The position numbers and the translations under genes were made by a program. The notes below the pieces were generated by a model, which was not told the DNA's origin, searched no databases, and was given only the letters and a program-made list of their open reading frames with translations. Positions 1 to 10,301 of a DNA stretch of 64,000 nucleotides are shown here, one piece after another. Source of the DNA: Prorocentrum cordatum (Eukaryota; Sar; Dinophyceae; Prorocentrales; Prorocentraceae); the NCBI GenBank assembly GCA_963575745.1, contig CAUYUJ010016154.1:207583-271582 (forward strand). Reading direction: 5' to 3'. Within the stretch, counting starts at the first letter, position 1. Each line of letters starts with the position of its first letter.

Positions 1-479
1 CAGACTCGTCGCAGCTGACATGATCAACAATTGGGATCGGAGGTGAGCGCAGGCGCCTCTCTGATAAGCCCGCACCTCCCTGCCCCCTCTTCCTTCTCCC
101 CACCACCACGCCCGCCCCTCGGGCCATGCGATCGCAACGACGGGACTCTCGCCAAAACAATCCCCCCTCCTGACCTGAGGGGCAACGACGGGAAGGAACC
201 ACCCCAGGAGGGAAACATCGACCTGGAATCGGCGATACATCGCCGATCGATCGGCGATGGCCCCCAGTAGCGAATCTGCACGTTCCCGGGTGAAGCAGGC
301 TGACGGGCCCCTGTCGGCGATAAATGGGCGACCGGGGACCGGTGCGTCCCCCCCTGAGCCAACACCCCGCGGCAACCGCTGGTTTCGCCGACGGCTGGTT
401 TCGCCGCCGGGCGAAACCAACTGCCGTCGGCGAAACCAGCTTCCGTCGGCGAAACCAGCTGCCGTCGGCGAAACTGTTC

Positions 480-1510
480 GATCCGACCCGCCCGCCAGGG
501 TCCGCCCGCCGGACCCGACCCGCCCGTTAAGGCTCGCGCGTGCTCGGTCGAACATGCCCCACACTTCAATCTCCCGCCCGTCCGACCCGACCCGCCCGTT
601 AGGGTCCGCCCGCCCGACCCGACCCGACCCGACTCGCCCGCTAGGGTCCGCCAGCCCGACCCGACCCGCCGCTTAGGGTTCGCGCGTTCGGTCGAGCGCG
701 CCCCACACTTTAATTTCCCGGCCGACCCGACCCGCCCGATAGGGTCCGCCCGCCCGACCCGACCCGACCCGCCGCTAGGGTCCGCCCGCCCCACCCGACC
801 CGCCCACACCCGCCCGACCCGACCCGCCCGTTAGGGTCCGTCCGCCCGAACCGACCCGACCCGACCGCAGGGGTCCGCCCGCCCGACCCGACCCGCCCGC
901 TAGGGTCCGCGCGTGCTCGGTCGGGCGCGCCACACACGTTCTTGTCCCGCCCGCCCGACCCGACCCGCCCGTTAGGGGTCCGCCCGCCCGACCCGACCCG
1001 ACCCGCCCGCAGGGTCCGCCAGGCCAGACCCGAGCGCCCGGGGGGGGGGGGGGGGGGGCCCGTTTTGGATTTCGCGCATGCTCGGTCGAACATGCCCACA
1101 CTTCATTCCCAGCCCCGACCCGACCCGCCCATCAGGGTCCGCCCGCCCGACCCGACCCGACCCGCCCGCAAGGGTCCGCAGGCGCTGGTTTCGCCGGCGC
1201 TGGTGACGCCCAGCCGGTTTCGCCCCGCTGGTTTCCCCGGCGGCTGGTTTCGCCGGCGCTGGTTTCGCTGGCGCTGGTTTTGCCGACGCTGTCGTCGCCG
1301 TCGCCGTCGCCATCGGCGCCGCCGTCGTCGTCGTCGTCGACGTCGTCGTCGTCGTCGTCGTGCGTCGGGCCCCAGACCCGAGCGGGCGGGTCGGGCGGGC
1401 GGACCCTAGCGGGGGGGTCGGGTCGGGTCGGGCGGGCGGACCCTAACAGGCGGGTCGGGTCGGGCGGGACAAGAACGTGTGGGGCGCGCTCGACCGAGCA
1501 CACGCCTTCT
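480..1510. repeat. GC-rich minisatellite with an inverted arm
   Basis: From about 480 to 1180 the sequence is built from TAGGGTCCGCCCGCC and GACCCGACCCG modules, interrupted by a spacer like GTGCTCGGTCGAACATGCC at 538, 685, 913 and 1080. From 1375 to 1510 the same modules appear in reverse complement, including the spacer, so the block is a large imperfect inverted repeat around 1190-1370. The centre holds GCTGGTTTCGCC repeats, also present at 375-475. No gene is supported in 1-1790; open frames here are periodic and low-complexity. Confidence 0.85.
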
Positions 1511-1795
1511 GTGTGGTTGCATGCCCATGCGCGGTGGCCTGACATCCGCCGATTTTCTTCCAATCCGCAGCCCCAGAAGTCCCGACCGGTTCCTCGGGGG
1601 CCGAAATCGAAGAGAAAAACGCCGGTTGAAAAAACCGGGTTGTCGGAGATCCCAGTGGCCTGATCGTATGGCCCCTCGTACCCCCTATCATTGCCCCCGA
1701 TGGCCCTTCGATCTGGGCGCGGCGTTATCAGAGGCGCTTCTCGGAAGGCTCGAGGCCTTCTGAACATTCCCCCTTCTCCTGTTCCTGCTCCCCCT

Positions 1796-2099
1796 CGGCC
1801 TCCTCCTCCTCCTCCTCCTCCTCCTCCTCCGCCTCCTTTTCCTCCTCCTCGTTCTCGTCTTATTCCTCCTCCTCCTCCAACTCCTCCTCCTCCTCCTCCT
1901 CCTCCTCCTCCTCCTCCTCCTCCTCCAACTCCTCCTCCTCCCCTTCTCATCCTCTTCCCTCGTCCCTCCTCTCCTCCTCCTCTCCGCCTCCTACTCCTCC
2001 TCCTCCTCGCCTGCTGCTCCTCCTCCTCCTCCTCCTCCTCCTCCTCCTCCTCCTCCTCCTCCTCCTCCTCCCCTTCCTCGTCCTCCTCGTCCTCCTCCC

Positions 2100-2137
<38 letters not shown>

Positions 2138-2155
2138 TCCTCCTCCTCCTCCGTG
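1796..2155. repeat. CCT/CTG simple-repeat tract
   Basis: Almost pure CCT trinucleotides, with a CTG run near 2101-2132. Translations on either strand are homopolymeric (Pro, Ser, Leu, Glu or Gly) and carry no protein signal. Confidence 0.95.
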
Positions 2156-2208
2156 TCTGTTTTGGCGTCTTTCACCTTGGCGCACGTCCGCAAACATGTA
2201 AGCAAGCC

Positions 2209-2935
2209 ATGAAGCTGACGATCCCCTGCATGCCGTATACCAGCAACTCGGAGAAAGCACGGGTACTCTTTGCTTCAATATTTGCGCGTGCTTGTAGAAC
2301 ATCCTGTAGCCGTCGATCCCCAGAGTACCGTGCCAGCAACGGAAAACGCTCGGATGCTCTTTGCTTCATTAATTGCGCTGACAGCCCGTTAGCGTGCCGT
2401 AGACTAGCGCCGCACGGGCCCTGGCAATGGCTGTCGTCTGCCTCCCAATTGACCGTGGGTGGCGGCCGCAGTAGCGTGTCGATGCCAGCGCCGCACTGCT
2501 CCTCATGTCCCAAGCGATAGGGCCTACGTCTGGGTCTGTAGACGTACCAGTAGGCCTAGGCTGGCGCTCCTGGTAAATGCTTGGCCTGGCTTCAGAAGGC
2601 ATGCCGCGTCGGGCCTCCAGGGCGCTGTATCTACCAGCACACGGACCTGTAGTCACACTAGATGACCCTGTCCAACAACGCCAGCTCAGCCGTAGACTAG
2701 CACCCCAGGCACCTTCCCACTGCCAGCCCGGTACTACGGCGGCATGAGTAACCACGCTAAGGGGGGACTCGGAGTGCAAGGAGCCCGCCTTGGCAACCAT
2801 CCAGTCAAGTAGCCGCCACCGCCAGGCTTGCGCCCGGCGCCCCCCTTGTCTGCCTCCTCCTCCTGGCGCAACGAAGCGGTCTGTGCGCCGCCCACACTCT
2901 CCCCGAGCTCCTCCACGAACGCGGCGACCCAGCAG
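2209..2935. other. unique-sequence gap without a supported gene
   Basis: Mixed sequence between two CCT tracts. A short motif (ctctttgcttcaat/atta) recurs at about 2266 and 2358, so part of it is an old duplication. Open frames on both strands are 100-140 codons, overlap each other and resemble no family I know. I see nothing functional. Confidence 0.4.
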
Positions 2936-2944
2936 GCGGCCTTC

Positions 2945-3540
2945 ACCTCCTTTTCCGTTTCCTCCTCATCCTCGTCCTCCTCCTCCTCTTCCTGCTACTC
3001 CTCCTCCTCCTTTTACTGTTCCTCCGCCTCCTTTTACTGTTCCTCCTCCTCCTCCTCCTCCTCCTCCTCCTCCTCCTCCTCCTCCTTTTACTGTTCCTTC
3101 CCTCCCTCCTCCTCCACCTCCTTCCTCCTCCTCCTTCTCTTTGCCGACGCAACTCGACGGAGACGGCGACGGCATGACGGCGCCGGCGACGACGACGACG
3201 CATGGTAAATGACGAACGGAGAACGAGCGACAGTTAAGCGGCGACGGCGACGCGACGGCGACGACGACGACGACCCGCTTGCAGGCTGTCCCGCCCAAGC
3301 CTGCGCCAGCAGCCGCCGACCTGGGCGCAGCCGCCGACCTGCGGGCGGTGGCCAAGCCAGCCGGTGCAGATGTCCGGCCGTGCCTCCTCTCCTCCTCCTC
3401 CTCTCCTCCACTCCTCCTCCTCCTCTTCCTCCGCCTCCTCCCCCTACTCGTCCTCCTCCTCCACCACCTCCTCCTCCACCTCCTCCTCCTCCTTCTCGTC
3501 CCTCTTCTCCTCCTCCCCCTCCCCCTCCATTCATTCTCCT
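2945..3540. repeat. two CCT-rich tracts flanking a CGA-rich stretch
   Basis: CCT repeats at 2945-3140 and 3383-3535 enclose a GAC/GCG-rich stretch (3150-3290). Composition alone explains the open frames on both strands. Confidence 0.85.
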
Positions 3541-3650
3541 TGTAGATAATTTCTCCCTGTCGCACCCCGAGGCCAGCTTTTAGGGCGGGCCCGCGCTTGA
3601 GTCTTCCTTACCACTTATGAGTGACTCTAAAGCTTAAAACATGACAGCAG

Positions 3651-3868
3651 CTTCACAGATGGAGGGCGGGTCGTTTTCAAAATGTGGCTCTCGCCTTAGT
3701 GCCGCGCACAGTCGTTTTCAAACATTGCAGGAGCTTCACGGATTGAGGGCGGGTCGTTTTCAAAATTGGCTCTCGCCGTAGCGCCGCGCACATTCGTTTT
3801 CAAAATTTGCCAGAGCTTCACGGATTGAGGGCGGCTCCTTTTCAAACTGTGGCTCTCGCCTTAGCGCT
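3651..3868 (+). repeat. three ~83-bp tandem units
   Basis: Units begin at 3651, 3734 and 3816 with cttcac(a/g)gat, and each contains a gcgggtcgttttcaaa-like core and tggctctcgcc. The third is shortened. They lie just left of the retroelement's left repeat and probably belong to the flank rather than to the element. Confidence 0.85.
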
Positions 3869-3940
3869 GAAATCCCGAGAACAATGTTTTGGCACGCTTC
3901 AGGATCTTCAAACGGTTGTCTCCCAACGAGGCAGTTCCCT

Positions 3941-4103
3941 TAGGATGTTTGATAAAACTGATGGATCACCCCGCTTCCAGAACTGGCGCGGGCTTCCACT
4001 TGCGGTTCCCTTGCTCCTGCCCTTGCCTCCTTGCTTGCCCTCTCTCGCTCCTTCCCTTCTCTCCGCCGCTTGGCGGCTCAAGCCTTTTCGAAGGCCAAGC
4101 TGG
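3941..4103 (+). repeat. left terminal repeat A1 of the retroelement
   Basis: 163 bp starting taggatgtttgataaaactg, matching 31635-31797 at every position but one (cacccc versus ctcccc). Such near-identity over 27 kb implies a shared recent origin, as expected for the two A copies of one element. The match stops after aagctgg; what follows (from 4104) differs from the right copy. Confidence 0.85.
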
Positions 4104-4624
4104 GGGTCGGCCTCAGTTGGCCTAAGGCCGGGCCCCGGGACCGGGGCCAGAAGACTTTCGGGACCTGGGGCCAGACCCGAAAGGGGGCGCCCGCGGCCGC
4201 ATGATGCCGCGCCTGGCGCCGCGCGGCTGGGGGGCGGCGGCGACGCTGCCCGCGGGCGCGCAGCTGCGCAGCGGCGGGGGGCCCGGGCGCCGAGCGGCGC
4301 CGGCTCACGCCAGCCGCGGATCACCCGAGGGCGAGGGGGCAGTCGCCGCGGCGCGGCCGCCGCCCACCCCCGCCGAGCTGGCGGCCAGGCGCGTGCCCGC
4401 GGCGGCGCCGGCTCGATGCCAGGCGAGGGCGGCAGAGCGCGCGCGCGCGCCGGGGCCCGCCTGGAGGAGCTGCCCCGGGGCCTCGGCGCCGCCGCCAGCC
4501 GGCGGGCGCCACGGCCGCGCTGCAGCCCTGCTGCTGATCCTCGTGGTGACGCTTGAGACCGCAGACGCCGGGTCCAGGCTCTGGCGGACGGCTCCCGACC
4601 ACGAGCCGAGTACAGGTACCCGAC
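4104..4624 (+). pseudogene. 5' leader and ORF1 start of the retroelement, cut off by the insertion
   Basis: GC-rich leader with an open frame from 4201 to 4635 (ATG at 4201). Near its end it carries a hydrophobic, signal-peptide-like run, AAALLLILVVTLETADAG. In a second frame, open from 4557 just after a TGA, the sequence runs into YRYPTYY and stops at the insertion site (4625-4630). The codons resume in that frame at 16510. A frame change between the hydrophobic run and this last stretch suggests an indel. The function of the N-terminal part is not recognised; a secreted or membrane-anchored product is an inference from the hydrophobic run only. Confidence 0.45.
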
Positions 4625-4630
4625 GTACTA
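4625..4630. repeat. left copy of 6-bp target-site duplication
   Basis: GTACTA, repeated at 16510-16515 immediately outside the terminal inverted repeats of the 11.9-kb insertion. The next base is C on both sides, so a 7-bp reading is possible. Confidence 0.75.
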
Positions 4631-4643
4631 CATGATGGCCGCG
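4631..4643 (+). repeat. left terminal inverted repeat
   Basis: CATGATGGCCGCG, an 11/13 match to the reverse complement of 16497-16509 (mismatches at positions 6 and 7). Confidence 0.7.
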
Positions 4644-4865
4644 AACCGAACCGAGAACCGAGAACCGGGTCTGGAACCGAACCGGCCGAACCGAACCGGC
4701 CGGCCAAACCGAACCGGCCGAACCGAACCGGCCCGCTGTGCGAACCGAACCGGCCGAACCGAACCGGCGGAAACCGAACCGGCCGAACCGAACCGGCCAA
4801 CCAGGCGGAACCGAACCGGCCGAACCGGACCGGACCGGCGGAACCGAACCGTCCGAACCGGAGTC
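4641..4865. repeat. left subterminal GAACCGAACCGG array
   Basis: Dense GAACCG/GGCCGAACC repeats starting inside the terminal inverted repeat. The same motif forms an array just inside the other end (16277-16497), in the same orientation. Paired subterminal arrays are common in DNA transposons, where they can bind transposase; that role here is an inference. Confidence 0.85.
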
Positions 4866-5290
4866 AGGACCCCAGGACCCGCTCGAACCTTAAAATACCT
4901 CAGGACCCAGGACCTGAACCCAAGACCCCAGGACCCCCTGAATCCAGGATCCTCTTGGACTTCCCAGGACCCCAGGACCCGGGACCCCAGGGCCCCCAGG
5001 ACCCATGAAGACACCCATGAAGACGAGCACCTGGCTGGCGGGCGCGCGCGGGGCGACGACGACGACGGCGGAGGAAGGCGACGACGACGGCGGAGGAAGG
5101 CGACGACGACGGCGGCGGAGGAAGGCGCCGACGACGACCCCCTGGGTCCGGACCCCCCCGGTCCGGACCCCCCCCGGTCCGGACCCTCCCCCGGTCCGGA
5201 ACCCCCTGGGTCGTACCCCACCTGTTGTCCGGACCCCCCCGGTCCGGACCCCCCCCGGTCCGGACCCTCCCCGGCTCGGACATTTCTGGG
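4866..5290. repeat. CCCAGGACC, GACGACGGCGG and GGTCCGGACC repeats
   Basis: Three arrays follow one another: CCCAGGACC units (4868-5005), GACGACG-GCGGAGGAAG units (5050-5135) and GGTCCGGACCCCCC units (5143-5272). The last is the same palindromic motif that fills the four intergenic cassettes further right. Confidence 0.85.
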
Positions 5291-5966
5291 TCCCCGTCGC
5301 CCCTCCTCCTCTTCCGCCGCCTCCTCCTCCTTGCCCGCCGATGCGGGTTTCCCTGCGGAAGGGGCCGTCCGACGCCGCAGGCAGATCCACCCTCCAAGCA
5401 CGCCGCCGCCGTCGCCGTCGCCGTCGCCGCCGCCTCCGGTGCCGTCGCCGCTGCGCCGTCCAAGCACGCCGCCGCCGCCGCCTCAGGCGCCGTCACCCCC
5501 GACGTTGCAATTTGTTGCAACGTGGAGCCCCAAAGCTCTCGACAATGTCCCCGGGGCCGGTTTTTCGCCCTCAACTGTTTTTTGACAATCCCGGGGCCGG
5601 GAGACGGCCTCCGGAGGCCGTCAACAACGATCGGTTGCAGTTTGTTTTCCGTCGCCCGGATTTGAGGCGGCCCCTACGTGCAGCACGAGCGCTTCTTCTG
5701 GCACGTGCGATTCCGGCCGCCGCCCTGCAAGGCTGACGGAGAGGAGGAGAACGGAGAAGGAAGGGTGACGGAGAAGGAAGGGTGACGGAAGCAGGACGGC
5801 GAAGGAGGAGGAAAACCTCCGCGGTGCGCCCGCTACGGGGCGCGCCCTCGAGCCCTCGGGTCCGAGGGGGGGGCTGCGGCCGCAGCCGCGCGGATGGCCT
5901 CGGAGATCAGCTGCTTCTTTTCGGCGGTATCCGCCGCCGTGCCTCTGGGCACGAATGGGCGTGTCC
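5291..5966. other. GC-rich stretch without a supported gene
   Basis: Contains short CGCCGTCGC runs (5400-5480), a repeated ccccggggccgg motif at 5550 and 5593 and a GGAGAAGGAAGGGTGACGGA duplication near 5752-5786. The overlapping open frames on both strands are compositional. It lies downstream of the Glu-rich minus-strand gene and could include that gene's 3' region. Confidence 0.4.
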
Positions 5967-7883
5967 TCAAGTCCTGTGCCTCAGCCTCTTAGTCCAGTCC
6001 TCACTCCTGCGTCTTGTAGGGGCCAGGGCCCGGAGAGCTTTCCAAGACGGCCCAAGAGGCCTGCAAGACGGCCCAAGAGGCCCAAGGTGGCGGATGTGCC
6101 GAAGGCAACTAGATAGAGGTCTCGGAGCTCTCGGGGGACGCACACGTCCTTGTATCTCAGTCCGCGGGCGGCCAGCTCCTGCTCCAGCAGCCGTTGTCGC
6201 TCCACGGCAGAGCGACGCTTGAGGCTGGGCGCGTCTGTCTCCTCGCTGGCCGCCGCGCCGGCGGCCTCGCGCTCTCGCGGCCGCCGGCGGCCGCAGGGGG
6301 GCTCCTCGGGCGCTGGCGTGTTGGCCTCCGTGGGCGCGATCGCGCTCCGGCGCCGCCGCGCCGGGGTGGCGGGGGCAGTCGCCGCAAGCGGCCCCGGGGG
6401 CTGCCGCGATGCTGCCGCCGACGGCCCCGCCGAAGGCTGCCCGCGGGGCGCGGCACCGGCCGCTTTCGCCGACCCGGCGCCCGCGCCTGGAGGAGGAGGA
6501 GGAGGGAGGAAGGGAGGGCGGATGGAGGAGGGAGGAAGGGAGGAAGGGAGGAGGACGGGAGGAAGGGAGGGAGGAAGGGAGGAAGGGAGGAAGGCAGGGA
6601 GGAAGGGAGGAGGGGGCAGAAAAAAAAAAACAAAAAGAAAAAAAAAAATAGAAAAAGAAAAAAAAAAAAAAAATAAAAAAAAAACAAAAAAAAAAAATAA
6701 AAGAAAAGAAAAAAAAAGAAAAAAAACAAAAAAAAAAAAAAAAAAAAAAAAACCAAATAAAAAAAGAAGGAATAAAAAAAAGGAATGCAAGGATAATTTG
6801 GGCGCCTTGCTGGCCGCCAGACCGCCCGCCGTGGGCGGCAGCCGCGCCTGTCTCTCCTGCTGCTGGCGCGGAAGGGCCGGCGGGCTGCTCCTCCTGTGCT
6901 GCTGGCGAAGCCGCCTCTTCAGCCGCTGGCATGGGGGCGTCAACAACGGGCTGCGCGGCCTCCGTCTTCGCCGCGGTCGGCCGCGAGACGCCGCGGGGCC
7001 CAGGCGAGGCGCCGCCCGCCTCATCTGCTGCTGGCGCGGGCGCGGGCACGGGCGCCGCTCGGCGCCCGAAAGGCAGGGGGGCCTTCGAGGCGCGCTTGAA
7101 GTCGCCAGCCGGCGAGGCGCCAACGGCCTGCGAAGCGCCGACAGCCTTGGCCGCGGCCTTGGCCGGCCTGGCCTCCGGCGCGGCAGCGGCGCCGCCGGCG
7201 GCCAGCGCGCGCCGCCAATCGCGCGGCAGCGGCCGCCGCCGCCAATCGCGCCCCTCGTCCGGTTCTGGCGAACTCCACGGCCAGAAGGCCTCCCCAGCCG
7301 CCGCTTCCGCCTCCTCGATCGTGATCGCGCTCGGCCGCCCCTTGCCTGCCGCGGCGGCCGCGGCCGCGTGGCCAGCAAGGAAACCGCGGCTCTTCCGCGC
7401 AGTTCTCTTGCGCGTCTGGGCCAACTTCGGAGCCGTCGGCGTGGGGTTGAACCGGTCCGGCTGCCTCCCTCGCCTGTGGCCACGACCGAGTGCTTCCGCC
7501 TCCTCCTCCTCCTCTTCCTCCTCTTCCTCCTCTGGCTCGGGCTGCTGCTGCTGCTCCTCCTCCTCCTCCTCCTCCTCCTCTTCCTCTTCCTCGCCCACTG
7601 GGACGTCGTCTGGCAGCTCGGCGACGTCGTCGACGTCGTCCGCCTCCTCCTCGTCCTCCTCGTCCTCGTGCTCCGCTGGCCCCCTGTACTCCGAAGCCAT
7701 CTCCGCCTCCCACCGGGCGGTGCGCTGCTGCGATCTTACCTCCTTGTTGTTTCGCGGCTGTGCCAGCCTCTCCTCCTCCTCTTCCTCCTTCTGGCGCTCG
7801 CCCCTCTCCCAGCGGGCGTCCCCGGAGCGAGCGTCCCTCTCCTCTCGCCTCTCCGCGGCTCGCTGCGCTGAGAAGACGTCCAT
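5967..7883 (-). CDS. Glu-rich acidic protein gene behind a relic spliced leader, 3' half damaged
   Basis: The frame opens with ATG at 7883 in a good context (gccATGg), about 50 nt after a relic spliced leader on the same strand, which is why this start is preferred. The first ~150 residues are highly charged, with runs of Glu, Asp and Gln, then a basic stretch and an Ala/Pro-rich linker. A poly-T tract (6620-6782 on this strand) gives an artificial poly-Phe segment, so the frame beyond it is doubtful. Below the tract another frame gives a more protein-like stretch with RRSAVERQRLLEQELAARGL and RYKDVCVPRELRDLYLVAF (about 6160-6240), suggesting that the tract inserted and shifted the frame. Composition suggests a nuclear or chromatin-type acidic protein, but no domain is recognised. 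Confidence 0.45.
   Translation of the reverse strand: MDVFSAQRAAERREERDARSGDARWERGERQKEEEEEERLAQPRNNKEVRSQQRTARWEAEMASEYRGPAEHEDEEDEEEADDVDDVAELPDDVPVGEEEEEEEEEEEEEQQQQPEPEEEEEEEEEEEAEALGRGHRRGRQPDRFNPTPTAPKLAQTRKRTARKSRGFLAGHAAAAAAAGKGRPSAITIEEAEAAAGEAFWPWSSPEPDEGRDWRRRPLPRDWRRALAAGGAAAAPEARPAKAAAKAVGASQAVGASPAGDFKRASKAPLPFGRRAAPVPAPAPAADEAGGASPGPRGVSRPTAAKTEAAQPVVDAPMPAAEEAASPAAQEEQPAGPSAPAAGETGAAAAHGGRSGGQQGAQIILAFLFFIPSFFIWFFFFFFFFCFFSFFFFSFIFFFCFFFIFFFFFFFYFFFSFCFFFSAPSSLPPCLPPFLPSSLPSSRPPPFLPSSLLHPPSLPPSSSSSRRGRRVGESGRCRAPRAAFGGAVGGSIAAAPGAACGDCPRHPGAAAPERDRAHGGQHASARGAPLRPPAAARARGRRRGGQRGDRRAQPQASLCRGATTAAGAGAGRPRTEIQGRVRPPRAPRPLSSCLRHIRHLGPLGPSCRPLGPSWKALRALAPTRRRSEDWTKRLRHRT
6619..6782. 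repeat. A-rich tract, preceded by GGGAGGAA repeats
   Basis: About 160 bp of nearly pure A with scattered C, G and T, next to a GGAAGGGAGGAA array (6495-6612). It lies inside the Glu-rich gene and looks like an expanded or retroposed poly-A tail. Confidence 0.9.
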
Positions 7884-7932
7884 GGCCAGCGAGCCGTGGG
7901 GCAACTCTGCGAGCCAGGAGCGGCGCGCGGCT

Positions 7933-7954
7933 CTCGAACCAAAATGGCTACGGA
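7933..7954 (-). other. relic dinoflagellate spliced leader, upstream of the Glu-rich gene
   Basis: On the minus strand this reads TCCGTAGCCATTTTGG followed by TTCGAG, matching 20 of 22 positions of the dinoflagellate spliced-leader consensus. It lies about 50 nt upstream of ATG 7883 on the same strand, the position expected when a trans-spliced mRNA has been copied back into the genome. Confidence 0.8.
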
Positions 7955-8535
7955 ACTTTCAGCCGTGGAGGTCCAGGCCCAGACCTCGGACGCCAGGCTT
8001 CAACCTTGAACGCCTGGGGGGGGCGAACCTGGCTGACCGCTGGAAGGCGGGCCCCTTTGGCGGCCCCCCCGCGCGAGGGCAGGGGGCCGCATCCGGGGTA
8101 CCCGGGTCCCGAGGGACCACCCCAGCAGCAGTCAACCGCACGTCCCCCCGACCCAAGAGAGCCCCAAGAGGAGCCCACAGTCCGGACCCCCTGGGTCCGG
8201 ACCCCCTGGGGTCGGACCCCCCGCTACCGAACCCTCCCCGTTCCGGACCCCCCTGGGTCCGGACCCCCTGGGTCCGGACCCCCTGGGTCCGGACCCCCTG
8301 GGTCCGGACCCCCCTGGGTCCGGACCCCCCCGGTCCGGACCCCCTGGGTCCGGACCCCCTGGGTCCGGACCCCCTGGGTCCGGACCCCCCCGCCCCTGGT
8401 CCGGACCCCCCCCCCCGTCCGTCGTCACCCCCCCGTCCGTCGTCGTGGTCCCCCGTCCGTCGTCGTCGTGGTGCTCGTGGTCGTGGTCGTGGTCGTGGTC
8501 GCGGTCGCGGTCGCGGTCGCGGTCGCGCGGTTGAA
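7933..8535 (-). repeat. intergenic cassette copy 1
   Basis: On the minus strand it has three parts: a GCGACC/CACGAC simple-repeat tract, a GGTCCGGACCCCCTG array (8180-8410), then a conserved ~240-bp GC-rich spacer ending in the relic spliced leader. The same order recurs at 10280, 12690 and 15011. On the gene side, homology to the other copies stops 6 nt after the leader. Confidence 0.85.
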
Positions 8536-10195
8536 TCGGATGTCCAAGTAACTAGCCATTGCGCATAAGTGGTAGCCGCTGGTCTCGAACATGTGCTTCC
8601 GGGCCATTCTCTCCAAGTCGGCGCCATAAAATCTGCAAAGCTTCTTACCCAGGGCGCCCATGTTGGCCTTCGTCCACGTGGGGCCGACGGTGTACGAGCG
8701 GAGCTCCCTCGGCACCCTCAGCTCTGCAGTCGCCGGGTCGTACGCCCCGCGCGTCTGATGGAGAACAGGGAGAAACAAGGAAATGGTGCCCTTGTTGGCG
8801 TCCCCCTCGAGGGTGCGCGTCGCCGTCAGGAGCGGCCCCATGGCGCAACAAATGTCGACGAGCTCCCTGACGCTGGGCTCGTCCAGGGGCTCTGGGGCAG
8901 AGCGCCTGGGGTGGAGGCCGCGAGTGAGGTTGTGAGCCCTGGCGTTCTTGATCAGGGAGACCCAGGACAACAGGGTGCCGGAGAAGCGAGTCTCGCCTTC
9001 TTGCGCGAATGCGCAAGTCGGCACGGGCGGGTTCTGGGACGCCGCGTCTGAAACCAAGGCGTCGTACTCGGAGCCGTTGCGGTGGTAGTATTTCACAATG
9101 GAACGAGCTTTTTTACACACCGGCTCCATGACCTTGCGAATGGCCAACATTGCGGGGTCAGCTTTTCTCTTGCCGGCAGCAGCCCCCGCGGCGGCGGCGG
9201 CGGGTGCGGCCGCGGCGGCGGCGGGTGCGGCCGCGGCGGCGGCGGGTGCGGCCACGGCGGGGGCGGCCGCGGCCGCCGATGACGAAGACGTGGAGCTGGT
9301 CGAACCTGAACTCGATTCCGTTGAAGAAGAACTCGCCTTGGCGTGACGTTTTTTCGGCCTTCTGCTGGGCGGTACGTCTCGTGCTTTCCCGCCAAACTGA
9401 AATCAGATGGCGCGTCCCGCACCCAAGGGCGTTCAAGCCCAAGTCGCGAATGCCCTTTCGCGGGGCCGCTTCGTGGTCGGACAGCCCGCAGACGATGTGG
9501 TCTGGCGTCAGGCCGGCAGCAGCCAGAGCTTTCTCCAACATTGACTTGTAAGAGGCAGCATTCTTACGGCCGACCATGTGGAACACCTCGAGGACGACCG
9601 AGTGGCGTTCGAATTCCAGGTCGCACCAGTCGACGATGATGGCGTTGAAATGTTTCGGACAGAGACCTTTTGTCTTCCAGCTGTCGTATCCGATAGCAAA
9701 ACGACATCCTTTCTCTGCAGCTGCCCGCACAGCGGCCCTGGACTCCGCAACAATTCCGTCGATGGTGCGGCCGACCTCCTGCGTCATCACAGAGCGGCCG
9801 CCGAGCTGGCTCAAGCGGGTGATCCCGTCCCGGGCGTCGTCTGCAACACGCGCGGGAATCAGGTTTTTGATGACCATGATGACGGCCCACTCCCGGGTGA
9901 GGTCGTGGTCCACACGCCGCACGGCGCAACCCTCCTCGCGGGGGTGCTCGCGCAGACTCTCCGGGATCTCGTCGGCGTGAAAACGCCGCAGATGCCGCAG
10001 CATGGAGCCCGTGGAGCTCTCCTGCCACACGCACCCGTCATATTCCATTGACGGCATGAAGCCTGAGTCCATGAGAGTTTTCACATTGAGCACAACAGGT
10101 TGTTCGTCCGGCCAGCAGATCTTGCAGAACCGATAGTTGCTGGACAGAGGACGTTTTTCGTGGAAGAACTGGTGCGCCCCTCGCGCCGAACGCAT
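8425..10195 (-). pseudogene. hAT-like transposase copy 1, frameshifted
   Basis: Same gene as the intact copy at 10845-12605 and nearly identical along most of its length. Several small indels between about 9350 and 9420, just after the CxxH-type motif, shift the frame, so the N-terminal 280 residues (from ATG 10195) and the C-terminal region lie in different frames. The N-terminal half keeps the zinc-finger residues and the GYDSWKT block. Its altered stretch reads HLISVWREST instead of HLIQLAGKRS. Confidence 0.85.
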
Positions 10196-10279
10196 CGCAG
10201 CCAAGGCGCAGGAAGGGGAGCTCTCACAGAAGCCAGGAAGCCGGGGACAACTGCCGACACAGCTTCGACGACAGCGGCT

Positions 10280-10301
10280 CTCGAACCAAAATGGCTACGG
10301 A
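10280..10301 (-). other. relic spliced leader, hAT-like copy 1
   Basis: Same 20/22 match as at 7933, on the strand of the gene and about 85 nt upstream of its ATG (10195). Confidence 0.8.

Noticed and set aside
480-1180. Telomere-like TTAGGGT motifs
   Set aside because: They occur once per ~60-bp minisatellite unit, not as a continuous TTTAGGG array.
6619-6782. A Phe-rich membrane-like segment in the Glu-rich gene
   Set aside because: It is the translation of a poly-T tract, not a real hydrophobic domain.
8425-8535. Thr/Ala-rich C-terminal tail of the hAT-like proteins
   Set aside because: It is read-through into GGTCGC and GGTCGT simple repeats of the cassette; the true protein end is unclear, so the tail is not treated as a domain.
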